44,264 bases of DNA from RGIG7450 sp045633565 (GCA_045633565.1 JAZQYO010000016.1:1-44264); one strand, 5' to 3'. Counted from the stretch's first letter, positions 32,558 through 41,649 are shown. Notes: generated by a model not told the origin, from the sequence alone. Translations and numbers: made by a program.

Positions 32558-33817
32558 ATGGATGAAAGAAAACTTTGTTCTTTAATTGTAGAGAGAAAGG
32601 ATGAGCTGTTTTTATTGCTTTCAGAACTTGTGAAAATTAATTCTGAAAGTTTTTCTGATTACGGAAATGAAGAAAATTGTGCTCACATGGTATATGATTA
32701 CTGCAAAAAAATAGGTCTGGAAAGTGATATGTTTTCGCCAATGGACCTAGAAGGGTTTGACAAACATCCGGACTATATGCCGGGTAGGAATTTAGAAAAC
32801 AGATATAATGTTGTTGCCCGATATCGCGGAATAGAAGACGAAGATGAACTGATGCTTATGGCACACACGGATACGGTGCGCATAGGTGACGAGAGTGAAT
32901 GGGAAAAAGATCCTTTGTCAGGTGAAATCTCTGATGGGAAAATATATGGCCGTGGAGCATGTGATGATAAATATGCCATTGCAACTGCACTTTTTGTCAT
33001 GAAACTTTTAAAGGAAAATGGGTTTAAGCCGAAAAAGAATTTACTGTTTGCGGCATATTCCGATGAAGAATATGGCGGTTCTCATGGTGCACTCGCAGCG
33101 GTTTTGAAATATCCGGTTGAAAGAATTGTAAGTATGGATGGTATTGAAAATCAGATATGGCATTGTGCTTCGGGTGGAGGCGATATTAAATATCTGTTTC
33201 ATACAAAAGAAACTGCAAATAGTGCAAAAACTGCTGCTATGGCAATTCCTGTTGTTATTGATGTTATTGAAAAATTCGCTGAAAATCGAAGAATAGAATT
33301 GGAAGAAAACAGGTTTTATAAAGGAACGAACGTTCCGGAGACATCTTTGCGATATATGGGGGCAAAAGCAGGAGATGCTGGTGCTGACCTTGGCAAAGGC
33401 GAGGTGTTTTTTGAGTTTTATACAGATAAAACCAAGGACGAGATTTTATGCGAACTGTCAGAGCTTGATAATGAAATTAAAGACCGACTTTTACCACTTG
33501 GTATCATAGGAGACGGATTTGAGCCTGCTACAAGGTTTTTCCACTATGTATTCTGTGAGCCTGACAGCGAGGATATCAAACTTATGCTTGATTCAGCAAG
33601 AGAGGCAACAGGTAAAGAACCTATTGTGTGCGCTTCCTGTCTTTCAGACCTTTCGGTAATATCAAAATTCGGTTCAAGCCGTGCCTACGGATTTGGTGCC
33701 GGTCGTGATTTTTCCGTAAAAGGCGGAGCACATCAGCCCAACGAATATATTGAATGTGATAAGTTTTTAGAATATACCAAGACGATAGCAACATACATAC
33801 TTAAAGTTCTTGGCTAA
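32558..33817 (+). CDS. M20-family dipeptidase (Sapep/PepV type)
   Basis: The 419-aa zinc peptidase has metal-binding and catalytic residues in AHTD (102-105), GRGACDDKYA (131-140, Asp136/137) and YSDEEYGG (168-174, Glu170/171). A lid domain fills the middle, and a final ligand histidine sits in GGAHQPNEYIE near the end. Sapep/PepV enzymes release amino acids from dipeptides. The start is ATG 32558, about nine bases from AAGAGG; the frame is open back to 32525 without a ribosome site. Confidence 0.92.
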   Translation: MDERKLCSLIVERKDELFLLLSELVKINSESFSDYGNEENCAHMVYDYCKKIGLESDMFSPMDLEGFDKHPDYMPGRNLENRYNVVARYRGIEDEDELMLMAHTDTVRIGDESEWEKDPLSGEISDGKIYGRGACDDKYAIATALFVMKLLKENGFKPKKNLLFAAYSDEEYGGSHGALAAVLKYPVERIVSMDGIENQIWHCASGGGDIKYLFHTKETANSAKTAAMAIPVVIDVIEKFAENRRIELEENRFYKGTNVPETSLRYMGAKAGDAGADLGKGEVFFEFYTDKTKDEILCELSELDNEIKDRLLPLGIIGDGFEPATRFFHYVFCEPDSEDIKLMLDSAREATGKEPIVCASCLSDLSVISKFGSSRAYGFGAGRDFSVKGGAHQPNEYIECDKFLEYTKTIATYILKVLG

Positions 33818-33868
33818 ATCTTCAGGAGATTGACGAATTGTAAAATTATTGGAGATATGTGACAAATT

Positions 33869-34891
33869 ATGAGAAAAATACTACTTGACGGCAATAAGAA
33901 ATTTTATAAAGCAAACCTTCATTGTCATTCTACCAAATCAGATGGAAAAATGACTGTTGAAGAAATAAAAGAGCATTATAAAAAAGAGGGGTACTCGATT
34001 GTAGCATATACAGACCACGAACATCTTCTGGATAATTCATATCTTAATGATGAAGATTTTCTCGCGATAACATCTTGTGAAATTGCTATAAAAGAATTCC
34101 CCGAATTTTCAACGCTTGTAAACACCAATATGAAGGTTGCACACCTTAATTTTCTTGCAAGAGACCCGAAAAACATTGATACGCCGTGCTATAGTTCGGT
34201 ATATGACCATTTTATTAAGGATTGGTATAAAGATAAAATTGTTCATACCTGTGGAGAATATGAAAGGGTTTTAAGCCATGAAGGCGTTTCTGAAATTATT
34301 AAAATTGCAAGTGAAAAAGGTTTTTTAGTTACATATAATCATCCTAACTGGTCACTCCAGAATGTAATGGACTATATTGGATATAAAGGATTATGGGCTG
34401 TGGAAGTATATAATCACAGTTGCTGGTGTGCGGGAAAAATGGAGCATGATATACATTCCTATGAGAATTTTCTTCGTGCAGGACAAAGAATAGCTTGCGT
34501 TGCCGCAGATGATAATCACAACATAAATTCAACTTGCGGCGGATGGGTTATGATAAATGCTGACAGACTTGATTATGACTCGGTTTTCGATTCCATGCAG
34601 GCGCATAATTTTTACTCATCCTTTGGTCCTGAGATAAAAGAACTTTATGTGGAAGACGATACGGCATATCTTACATTTTCGAAAGGGCGATTTGCGGTTA
34701 TGTCAACGCAGGGAAGAAGAACCGAGAAACAAGCTGCACAAAATCCTGACGGAGAAAACAAAGCCGAATTTAAAATTCTTTCTACGGACGGATATATCCG
34801 TTTTGATGTTGTTGATGAAAAAAACAGACGAGCACACACCTGCGCATATTTTTTAGATGAAATAATGAGTGGTACAAATGATTTGCTTTAA
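33869..34891 (+). CDS. PHP-domain phosphoesterase
   Basis: The 340-aa protein has a PHP metal site: NLHCHSTKSDG (17-27, His18 and His20), YTDHEH (47-52), SCEIAI (about 69), a later YNHPNWS (about 156-162) and DDNHN (about 215). PHP proteins hydrolyse phosphoesters such as histidinol phosphate or nucleotides; this one lacks polymerase or other fused domains. The C-terminal 70 residues form a small beta domain. The nearest good purine block, GGAG, stands 15 bases before ATG, rather far, so translation may be modest. Confidence 0.88.
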   Translation: MRKILLDGNKKFYKANLHCHSTKSDGKMTVEEIKEHYKKEGYSIVAYTDHEHLLDNSYLNDEDFLAITSCEIAIKEFPEFSTLVNTNMKVAHLNFLARDPKNIDTPCYSSVYDHFIKDWYKDKIVHTCGEYERVLSHEGVSEIIKIASEKGFLVTYNHPNWSLQNVMDYIGYKGLWAVEVYNHSCWCAGKMEHDIHSYENFLRAGQRIACVAADDNHNINSTCGGWVMINADRLDYDSVFDSMQAHNFYSSFGPEIKELYVEDDTAYLTFSKGRFAVMSTQGRRTEKQAAQNPDGENKAEFKILSTDGYIRFDVVDEKNRRAHTCAYFLDEIMSGTNDLL

Positions 34892-34926
34892 AGTTCTGTC
34901 CCTTATAAATTTTTACAGGAGAAACT

Positions 34927-35544
34927 ATGAAAATAAAGAGAATTGACCCGGGGCTAGGGGGTTCAAACACATATATTATATTTGATGAGAAAACATTGGA
35001 CGGCGTTATGGTTGACCCGGGAGGCAGGGCAGATTTGCTTCTCCGGAAGTCTGAGGGGATAAATATTAAGTATATTTTTCTGACACATGCGCATTTTGAC
35101 CATATTGGCGCTCTTGAAAAAGTTGCCGAAAAAACGGGCGCACCCGTTGTAGCTCACGAGGCTGAGGCGTCGTCACTTACTGACACAAGATATAATCTCT
35201 GCACTTTTGCCGGTGTTGCTGAAAACAGACGAAAAGCCGACATAACAGTAAAGGACGGGGACACTATAAGTGTGGGTGACATAGAATTTAAGTTTATTCA
35301 CACCCCCGGTCACACCCGTGGAGGTATGTGTATTTTTGCAGGTGACAAACACCTTATTACCGGCGACACACTTTTTAGAGGGACTGTCGGCAGGACAGAT
35401 TTTCTGGGCGGAAGTCACACGACACTTCTTGAATCAGTGAAAAAACTCGCCCGGTTTGATGATGATATAACAATCTATCCCGGACACGGAGAGGAGTCTA
35501 CCATCGGATTTGAAAAACAAACAAATCCGTATGTGAATCTATGA
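34927..35544 (+). CDS. Metallo-beta-lactamase-fold hydrolase (glyoxalase II-like)
   Basis: The 205-aa protein has the metal motif HAHFDH (54-59) and further ligands in HTPGHTRGG, GDTLFRGTVGRTD and YPGHGEE near the C-terminus. This is the pattern of small glyoxalase II/YcbL-type thioester hydrolases. The last four bases overlap the start of the HemZ-like gene (ATGA), so the two are coupled. AGGAG precedes ATG. Confidence 0.93.
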   Translation: MKIKRIDPGLGGSNTYIIFDEKTLDGVMVDPGGRADLLLRKSEGINIKYIFLTHAHFDHIGALEKVAEKTGAPVVAHEAEASSLTDTRYNLCTFAGVAENRRKADITVKDGDTISVGDIEFKFIHTPGHTRGGMCIFAGDKHLITGDTLFRGTVGRTDFLGGSHTTLLESVKKLARFDDDITIYPGHGEESTIGFEKQTNPYVNL

Positions 35545-36938
35545 TTAAACTATTCGTAAGCGGACATGGGGCAATTACGCCCTTGTCTGAAATTATACAT
35601 GCATTTACAAACGATAAAATTGAATTGACGGACAGTGCTGAAAATGCCGATGTCACAAGCATCTTTGACGGCGGGAAAATTGTAACCCGAGTGGGAAATA
35701 AATGCGGCGAAAATTTTGTTATGCCCAGCAAAATCAGAAACGAAAAGCAGTGCGTCGGTGATGCAGCAAAGCTTGGGTATTATCTTATTGCAAGAGAAAT
35801 TTTCGGCAAAGAACTGCCCTGGGGAACTATTACGGGAATCAGACCAAAAAAACTTGCTTTGGAATTTGCAGAAGCGGGAGAAATGGATGAGTTTAAAGCA
35901 AGGTTTCGAGTTTCTGACAAAAAGATTGATTTATGCCTGATGACAGACAAAAGTCAGAAAAATATTAAAGAGCAAATTACAGATAATGGCGTATGCGTTT
36001 ATATCGGCATACCATTTTGCCCTACAAGATGTCAGTATTGCTCGTTTGTATCACTACCTATGGGCAAACAAATACATCTTATTGAGCCATACGTAGAGCA
36101 TCTGATAAAGGAAATGAAAATCACATCTGAACTGATTAAACAAAGTGGCAAAAAAGTGGATGCAATATATATTGGTGGCGGGACACCAACATCGCTCCCG
36201 GAAAATCTTTTTGAAAAAATGGTATCTGCAGCCGGTGAAAATTTTGTTTCATCCGACCTTTTGGAATTTACTGTTGAGGCAGGAAGAGCAGACACAATTA
36301 CAAAGTCAAAACTTAAAGCGGCGCAAAATGCCGGAATGACAAGAGTCTGCATAAATCCGCAGACAATGAATAATGATATATTAAAATCTATTGGCAGAAA
36401 TCATACTGCAGAGGATTTTGAAAAAGCATTTTCCGAAGCTAAAAATCTTGGAATTAAACATATAAATACAGACCTGATTGCCGGATTACCGGACGAAACT
36501 GAAGAGATGTTTTCAGGTAGCCTAAGTAGTCTTATCAAGCTTGAGCCTGATGCAATAACGGTACATACAATGTGCGTAAAAAGAGCAGCTGACCTTAAAA
36601 CATCAAGATATAAAACCTATGATGCTGAAAAAATGGTTGACTTTGCGTCAGCTACACTGACAGATGCCGGCTATATGCCATATTATCTGTATCGCCAGAA
36701 GGATACACTTTTTGGACTTGAAAATACCGGCTTTGCAAAAGAAGGTAAGGAAAGCTATTACAACATTTTCATGATGGAGGATATGGGAACGGTAATAGGA
36801 CTTGGTGCAGGTAGTGTAACCAAAATAAAAACAGACGGTGAAAACAAATTCAAAAGGGTTTTCAACTATAAAGACCCTACAGAATATATTTCCGGTTTTG
36901 ATGAGCTTATGAAAAGAAAGGTGGATTACGTCCTGTAA
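35541..36938 (+). CDS. hemZ: HemZ-like radical SAM enzyme (coproporphyrinogen III oxidase family)
   Basis: The 465-aa radical SAM protein has the 4Fe-4S cluster motif Cys160-x3-Cys164-x2-Cys167 in FCPTRCQYCSF and a GGGTPTSLP SAM-binding loop (about 213). It has an N-terminal extension of about 150 residues typical of HemZ (WGTITGIRPKKLALEF) and the C-terminal NIFMMEDMGTVIGLGAGSVTK. HemZ is assigned to oxygen-independent coproporphyrinogen dehydrogenation, though many HemN relatives do other chemistry, and no heme genes are nearby. Its 3' end overlaps the convergent ylmC-like gene by 13 bases. Confidence 0.9.
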   Translation: MIKLFVSGHGAITPLSEIIHAFTNDKIELTDSAENADVTSIFDGGKIVTRVGNKCGENFVMPSKIRNEKQCVGDAAKLGYYLIAREIFGKELPWGTITGIRPKKLALEFAEAGEMDEFKARFRVSDKKIDLCLMTDKSQKNIKEQITDNGVCVYIGIPFCPTRCQYCSFVSLPMGKQIHLIEPYVEHLIKEMKITSELIKQSGKKVDAIYIGGGTPTSLPENLFEKMVSAAGENFVSSDLLEFTVEAGRADTITKSKLKAAQNAGMTRVCINPQTMNNDILKSIGRNHTAEDFEKAFSEAKNLGIKHINTDLIAGLPDETEEMFSGSLSSLIKLEPDAITVHTMCVKRAADLKTSRYKTYDAEKMVDFASATLTDAGYMPYYLYRQKDTLFGLENTGFAKEGKESYYNIFMMEDMGTVIGLGAGSVTKIKTDGENKFKRVFNYKDPTEYISGFDELMKRKVDYVL

Positions 36939-36944
36939 TCCACC
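36920..36944. repeat. Inverted repeat in the overlapping 3' ends of hemZ and the ylmC-like gene
   Basis: GGTGGATTAC (36920-36929) and GTAATCCACC (36935-36944) are perfect complements around a 5-nt loop and contain both stop codons. There is no clear T run, so it may be a weak two-way terminator or a 3'-end stabiliser. Confidence 0.7.
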
Positions 36945-37165
36945 AAAATTATGTCATCACCGATTTTTTTGATGTTATTCCAGGGAATTACATAATCGTG
37001 CGCACCGCCGGAGAAAAAATTTAAAAATGCGGATGGGCCGGGGACAATTATTGCTTCAACAGTACCCTTTTCGAAATTTATATCCACATCATTTACAAAC
37101 CCGAGCCTTTTGCCGTCTAATATATTAATCACTTCTTTGTTTTTAAAATCAGAGCTTTTATTCAA
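36926..37165 (-). CDS. YlmC/YmxH-family PRC-barrel protein, sporulation-linked
   Basis: The 79-residue single PRC-barrel protein has the YlmC/YmxH signature KEVINILDGKRLGFVNDVDI, EAIIVPGP and YVIPWNNIKKIGDDIILVD. Members are widespread in spore formers and annotated as sporulation proteins, with no known biochemical role. I place the start at TTG 37165, six bases after AGAGGTG, because the upstream 47 residues of the open frame are low-complexity and not part of the family. It converges on hemZ with a 13-base overlap. Confidence 0.85.
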   Translation of the reverse strand: MNKSSDFKNKEVINILDGKRLGFVNDVDINFEKGTVEAIIVPGPSAFLNFFSGGAHDYVIPWNNIKKIGDDIILVDYRT

Positions 37166-37315
37166 TTTTAACACCTCTTTTATAAAATAATATGCATAAA
37201 TCCTCGCAACCAATACATATTTTTTCTTGCAGGTGAAAATTAAAGCAAATAAACGAAAAAATGAGAAAATAAATGATAAACTGAAAAAATGGGAAATTTC
37301 AAGCATCTAAAAGGG

Positions 37316-37344
37316 TTGAATAATTTTCCATAAATTAGTATAGT
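37316..37344 (+). promoter_or_regulatory. Sigma-A promoter of groESL
   Basis: TTGAAT (37316-37321), a 17-bp spacer and TATAGT (37339-37344), immediately upstream of the CIRCE operator. Confidence 0.75.
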
Positions 37345-37355
37345 ATATGTATGGC

Positions 37356-37382
37356 TTAGCACTCGAAAGATAAGAGTGCTAA
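37356..37382. promoter_or_regulatory. CIRCE operator (HrcA binding site)
   Basis: TTAGCACTC (37356-37364), nine bases, GAGTGCTAA (37374-37382) is a perfect CIRCE element. It lies at the transcription start of groESL, so HrcA should repress the operon when chaperone is sufficient. Confidence 0.97.
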
Positions 37383-37413
37383 TAAAATGTCAAAAAACTT
37401 TTGAAAAACAAGG

Positions 37414-37497
37414 CAAAACCGGCCCATGCCGGAGTTTGTTTTTCTGCTTCTGCCAGCCTACAGGCAGGAGAAATAAATTTAAAAAGCTACTGTAGGC
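37414..37497 (+). promoter_or_regulatory. Structured groESL leader with a terminator-like hairpin
   Basis: CAAAACCGGC (37414-37423) and GCCGGAGTTTG (37428-37438) can pair with small bulges around CCAT and are followed by five T. Further on, GCCTACAG (37456-37463) pairs with CTGTAGGC (37490-37497), in competition with CTGCC/GGCAG (37450-37467). The 135-nt leader between CIRCE and groES could attenuate transcription or respond to temperature. The rest of the 350-bp gap holds the promoter, CIRCE and, on the other strand, the upstream region of the ylmC-like gene. Confidence 0.4.
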
Positions 37498-37516
37498 AGA
37501 AAGGTTAGGAACAGAT

Positions 37517-37804
37517 ATGAAATTAAATCCGTTACAAGACAGAGTTGTTATTAAAATGGCAGAAGCTGAAGAAACAACCAAAAGCGGTATTGTTCTTGCT
37601 GCGTCAGCAAAGGAAAAACCGGAGATTGCTGAGATTATCGAAGTAGGTCCCGGAGGTATAGTTGACGGCAAAGAAGTTAAAATGGAAGTTAAAGTTGGTC
37701 AGAAAGTTATCGTAAGTAAGTATGCAGGTACTGAAGTAAAACTTGATGGTCAGCAGTATATTATTGTTCGTCAGAGCGATATTCTCGCAGTAGTAGTTGA
37801 TTAA
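37517..37804 (+). CDS. groS: Co-chaperonin GroES
   Basis: The 95-aa lid of the GroEL cage starts MKLNPLQDRVVIKMAEAEET and has the mobile loop TTKSGIVLAASAKEKPE (about 19-35). The roof region GPGGIVDGKEVKMEVKVGQK and the end YIIVRQSDILAVV are typical. Ribosome site AAAGGTTAGGA. It is 14 bases before groEL with AAGGAGG between them, under the CIRCE operator. Confidence 0.97.
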   Translation: MKLNPLQDRVVIKMAEAEETTKSGIVLAASAKEKPEIAEIIEVGPGGIVDGKEVKMEVKVGQKVIVSKYAGTEVKLDGQQYIIVRQSDILAVVVD

Positions 37805-37818
37805 GGAGGAATTATATA

Positions 37819-39453
37819 ATGGCAAAACAGATTTTAAGTGCAGAAGAAGCAAGACGTGCGCTTGAACGTGGTGTTAACACTCTTGCTGATACAGTTAAAA
37901 TAACTCTTGGTCCTAAAGGCAGAAATGTTGTTTTAGACAAGAAATTCGGTGCACCGCTTATCACAAATGACGGTGTTACAATTGCAAAGGAAATTGAGCT
38001 TGAAGACGCATTTGAAAACATGGGTGCTCAGCTTGTTAAAGAAGTTGCTACAAAAACAAACGACGTAGCAGGTGACGGTACAACAACCGCTACACTTTTA
38101 GCGCAGGCTTTTATCAGAGAAGGCATGAAAAACCTCGCAGCAGGTGCAAATCCCATGATTTTAAACAAGGGTATTGCAAAAGCTGTAGATGTTGCTGTTA
38201 AAAACATAGTTAAAAACAGCGAAAAAGTTAAAGGTAAAGACGATATTGCCCGTGTTGCATCCATTTCTGCAGCTAACGAAAATGTTGGTACTCTCATTGC
38301 TGATGCTATGGAAAAGGTAGGTAACGATGGCGTTATCACGGTTGAAGAGTCCAAAACTGCTGAAACATATTCCGAAGTAGTTGAAGGTATGCAGTTTGAC
38401 AGAGGCTACATTTCTCCTTACATGGTAACAGATACAGAGAAAATGGAAGCTGTCATTGATGATGCATTCGTTCTTATCACAGACAAGAAAATTTCCAACA
38501 TTCAGGACATTCTGCCTCTTCTTGAACAGATTGTTCAGATGGGCAAAAAACTTGTTATCGTTGCTGAAGATATTGAAGGCGAAGCTCTTACAACTCTGGT
38601 ACTCAACAAACTTCGTGGTACATTTGTTTGCGTAGGTGTTAAGGCTCCCGGATTTGGCGACAGAAGAAAAGCTATGCTTGAAGATATCGCTATCCTTACA
38701 GGCGGTAAGGTTATCAGCGAAGAAGCCGGCTATGACATTAAAGAAACAACAGTTGACCAGCTTGGCCGTGCTAAACAGATTAAGGTTCAGAAGGAAAACA
38801 CAATTATTGTTGACGGTATGGGTGACCCTGCAGCTATTAAAGACAGAGTTGCTCAGATTAAAGCTCAGATGGAAACAACAACATCTGAATTTGATAAAGA
38901 AAAGCTTATGGAAAGACTTGCAAAACTTTCCGGCGGTGTTGCAGTAATTAAAGTTGGTGCTGCTACAGAAATCGAAATGAAAGAAATGAAACTCAGAATT
39001 GAGGATGCTCTCGCAGCTACAAGAGCAGCTGTTGAAGAGGGCATTGTTGCCGGCGGTGGTACTGCATACATTAATGCAATTGAAGATGTTAAGGAAGTTA
39101 TGGAAACACTTTCCGGTGACGAAAAAACAGGTGCATCAATTCTTGTTAAAGCGCTTGAAGAACCTGTTAGACAGATTGCTGCAAATGCAGGAATTGACGG
39201 CTCGGTGGTTGTTGAAAAAATTAAATCTTCAAAACCTGGCGTAGGATGTAATTTCCTCACAGAAGAATATGTTGAAATGATTAAAGCCGGCATTGTTGAC
39301 CCTGCTAAGGTTACAAGAAGTGCACTTCAGAATGCAGCTTCAGTTGCGGCAATGCTTCTCACAACAGAAAGCCTTGTTGCTGACATTCCTGCAAAAGAAG
39401 ACGCTATGCCCGGCGGCGCACCCGGTATGGGTGGCGGAATGGGAATGTATTAA
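37819..39453 (+). CDS. groL: Chaperonin GroEL
   Basis: The 544-aa ATP-dependent folding chaperonin contains LGPKGRNVVLDKKFGAP, the ATP-binding GDGTTTATLLAQA (about 86-98) and GGGTAYINAIEDV (near 412). The C-terminal Gly-Met tail GGAPGMGGGMGMY is present. All domains and the normal length are present. It is second gene of the groESL operon, followed by a strong terminator. Confidence 0.98.
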   Translation: MAKQILSAEEARRALERGVNTLADTVKITLGPKGRNVVLDKKFGAPLITNDGVTIAKEIELEDAFENMGAQLVKEVATKTNDVAGDGTTTATLLAQAFIREGMKNLAAGANPMILNKGIAKAVDVAVKNIVKNSEKVKGKDDIARVASISAANENVGTLIADAMEKVGNDGVITVEESKTAETYSEVVEGMQFDRGYISPYMVTDTEKMEAVIDDAFVLITDKKISNIQDILPLLEQIVQMGKKLVIVAEDIEGEALTTLVLNKLRGTFVCVGVKAPGFGDRRKAMLEDIAILTGGKVISEEAGYDIKETTVDQLGRAKQIKVQKENTIIVDGMGDPAAIKDRVAQIKAQMETTTSEFDKEKLMERLAKLSGGVAVIKVGAATEIEMKEMKLRIEDALAATRAAVEEGIVAGGGTAYINAIEDVKEVMETLSGDEKTGASILVKALEEPVRQIAANAGIDGSVVVEKIKSSKPGVGCNFLTEEYVEMIKAGIVDPAKVTRSALQNAASVAAMLLTTESLVADIPAKEDAMPGGAPGMGGGMGMY

Positions 39454-39474
39454 TCCCTGAAAAATAACGCTAAG

Positions 39475-39504
39475 GCTCCCGGCTTAATGACGGGAGCTTT
39501 TTTT
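39475..39504 (+). terminator. Rho-independent terminator of groESL
   Basis: GCTCCCG (39475-39481) pairs with CGGGAGC (39491-39497) and is followed by seven T, which run into the ribosome site of the tautomerase gene. Confidence 0.9.
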
Positions 39505-39521
39505 AAAAAGGAGGATAAAAT

Positions 39522-39749
39522 ATGCCATATATTGCAATTAAAGCCTATCCAAAGGATGAGGAAACAAAGAAAAAGGTCGTTGACGAAATTAACGAAGTGT
39601 TTAAAAAATATTGGGGCTGCCCACCTGAGGCAATATCCATTTCAATGGAAGAATTTGCTCCCGAAACATGGGAAGAAAAGGTTGTAAAACCTGAAATTCT
39701 GCCAAACAAAGATAAAATGATGATTTTATCGGGCGAAAAGATATATTGA
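39522..39749 (+). CDS. 4-oxalocrotonate tautomerase-family protein
   Basis: The 75-aa protein of the tautomerase superfamily would expose catalytic Pro1 after removal of the initiator Met (MPYIAIKAYPKDEETKKK). The beta-alpha-beta unit PPEAISISMEEFAPETWEEKV is PptA-like. Such enzymes form hexamers or dimers and interconvert keto and enol acids; the substrate is unknown. AAGGAGG precedes ATG. It lies after the groEL terminator with no clear promoter, so read-through from groESL may supply expression. Confidence 0.9.
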   Translation: MPYIAIKAYPKDEETKKKVVDEINEVFKKYWGCPPEAISISMEEFAPETWEEKVVKPEILPNKDKMMILSGEKIY

Positions 39750-39756
39750 TAAACTT

Positions 39757-39783
39757 TCCGGTGCGTAACGCACCGGATTTTTT
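39757..39783 (+). terminator. Rho-independent terminator
   Basis: TCCGGTGCG (39757-39765) and CGCACCGGA (39769-39777) form a perfect 9-bp stem with a TAA loop, then six T. Confidence 0.93.
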
Positions 39784-39811
39784 ATTATGTTGTATGAAGT
39801 AAATAATATTC

Positions 39812-39840
39812 TTGATTTTTTTATAGTTTAATGATAAAAT
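39812..39840 (+). promoter_or_regulatory. Sigma-A promoter of the beta-helix protein gene
   Basis: TTGATT (39812-39817), a 17-bp spacer and TAAAAT (39835-39840). Confidence 0.65.
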
Positions 39841-39871
39841 AATTCCATATTAAATTAAAGGAGACAATATC

Positions 39872-41587
39872 ATGAAAAAATCACTATGTTTTTCGTTAAT
39901 TGTTATGCTGGTAATGTCCATTTTTGTTTCGGCCATGCCTGCTTTGGCTGAAAGTCAGAGAGTTGTAAACGTCAGCAGTGCACAGGAACTTGTTAACGCC
40001 ATTGCATCGGACACTAAAATTATTATTCAGCAGGGTAATTACCTTGTACCTGCCGGTAGAAACGAGTATGGTGTTCCGTATGGAATTAAAATTGAGAACA
40101 TCAGCAACCTCACAATTCAGGCGGATGGCTGGGTAGATATTCAGCTTGATACAGGAATGAGCCCTGTTTTTGAGGTTATAGACTCAAATAACATCAGTTT
40201 TATTGGATTAAGTGCCGGACATAATGTTCCGGAATATGGTTGCGAAGGAGACGGACATGTAATCTGGCTTGAAAATTCCCAGAATATCACAATTGACAAC
40301 TGTGATTTATGGGGTTGTGGAATTATGGGTGTTATATCCTTTTCTTCAGGAAATGTAAATATTACAAACACAACAATCCGTGACTGTGCACTTTATGCAA
40401 TAGAGTGTTTTGGTATGGACGGGGACATTGTTTTTGATAATTGTAAAATTTTAAGAAATACTTATTATGCCCAGGCAGAAGCTATGGATTGGACCAATTG
40501 TTTTAATATTTCATACGCAAATAATGGTGAAGAAGGAAAAATCATAGTTAAAAATTCCGAGATAGTCGGTAACTACAGCTCAAACCTCTATAATAAAGAA
40601 TATGAGGACAGATATGAATTTATTGGCTGCTCAATGGAAAATAATAGGTGGGATGGTGCTATAGGAACTCAGCCTCAGCAGCCGGGACAGGAATATGTTG
40701 AAGAATATCCTGAAACAATAGGATATGTCAATGAAAACATTATATCTGTTTCGGGCATTACAGGCTATGATGAAAGCCGCACGGTAATGTACGACAATGT
40801 TGTGGCAATCTGTTCAGCTCCTGTAGTTATTGAAACGAAGACAGACCTTAATCATATATCAATTGTAAAGCTTGCACAGGTTAATGGTGAGTGGGTTGAT
40901 GCAAGATATTTTGATGGATTTGCAATCAACTACGGCGACATAAGCAAAAACTGGATGCCCGCTGAAGGCTTTGAAAATGTGGATGTAGACCTTTATGAGT
41001 TTGCGGGTGGAGATATTGATATAACAGGAGAGGATTTGTTTGTAGGAAAAGGCAAAAAAATTACTCTTTCTGAAAAAGGAATGTATCAGGTATGGGCTGA
41101 TGCCGAAAATGGAGATTACACAGGCCTTACATTTGAAATTGTTGACAACGGTGCAACATACGACGCAAAATATACTGAATCAAAAGTAATGGTTGACGGT
41201 AGAGAAGTTCAGTTTGAAGCATATAATATTGCGGACAACAACTACTTTAAACTTCGTGACATAGCGATGGTTCTTTCGGGAACATCAAAACAGTTTGAAG
41301 TTGAATGGGATGAGATTAACAAAAGAATAAATATGATTTCATTTGCTCCGTACACAGCTGTAGGGGGTGAACTTGCGGCAGGTGACGGTGTTGCAAAAAC
41401 TGCAATAAACGGCACAAACAACATTTCAAAAGACTTCGCTCCTGTTTCGCTTAAGGCTTACATGATAAATGGAAATAACTATTTTAAACTTCGTGACCTG
41501 GGCAAACTTTTTGATTTTGACGTATCCTGGGACGGTGAAAACAACTGCGTTATTATTGACTCTGAAAGTTATTATACAGAAGACTAA
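39872..41587 (+). CDS. Secreted right-handed beta-helix protein with C-terminal stalk-like domain
   Basis: The 571-aa exported protein has a signal peptide ending near MPALAES. A right-handed parallel beta-helix region (about 35-260) carries repeated units such as NLTIQADGWVDI, NISFIGLSAG, NITIDNCDLWGCG and NVNITNTTIRDCALYAIE. A linker rich in YDES/WVDARYFDG follows, and the C-terminal 150 residues have two copper amine oxidase-like/stalk repeats (NNYFKLRDIAMVLSG and NNYFKLRDLGKLFDFDVSWD). Beta-helices of this type often bind or process polysaccharide, but no catalytic residues can be picked. It is a single gene with own promoter and terminator. Confidence 0.85.
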   Translation: MKKSLCFSLIVMLVMSIFVSAMPALAESQRVVNVSSAQELVNAIASDTKIIIQQGNYLVPAGRNEYGVPYGIKIENISNLTIQADGWVDIQLDTGMSPVFEVIDSNNISFIGLSAGHNVPEYGCEGDGHVIWLENSQNITIDNCDLWGCGIMGVISFSSGNVNITNTTIRDCALYAIECFGMDGDIVFDNCKILRNTYYAQAEAMDWTNCFNISYANNGEEGKIIVKNSEIVGNYSSNLYNKEYEDRYEFIGCSMENNRWDGAIGTQPQQPGQEYVEEYPETIGYVNENIISVSGITGYDESRTVMYDNVVAICSAPVVIETKTDLNHISIVKLAQVNGEWVDARYFDGFAINYGDISKNWMPAEGFENVDVDLYEFAGGDIDITGEDLFVGKGKKITLSEKGMYQVWADAENGDYTGLTFEIVDNGATYDAKYTESKVMVDGREVQFEAYNIADNNYFKLRDIAMVLSGTSKQFEVEWDEINKRINMISFAPYTAVGGELAAGDGVAKTAINGTNNISKDFAPVSLKAYMINGNNYFKLRDLGKLFDFDVSWDGENNCVIIDSESYYTED

Positions 41588-41596
41588 AATAAAAAA

Positions 41597-41627
41597 GAAG
41601 GCATCATACAGGATGTCTTCTTTTTTT
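41597..41627 (+). terminator. Rho-independent terminator
   Basis: GAAGGCATC (41597-41605) pairs with GATGTCTTC (41612-41620), with one G-T pair, followed by seven T. Confidence 0.88.
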
Positions 41628-41649
41628 AAAAAAACTTTTAACAAAACTA

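Noticed and set aside
36926..37306. Long form (126 aa) of the ylmC-like protein
   Set aside because: The extra 47 N-terminal residues are low-complexity Phe/Lys-rich sequence without a ribosome site, whereas TTG 37165 has one and gives the family length.
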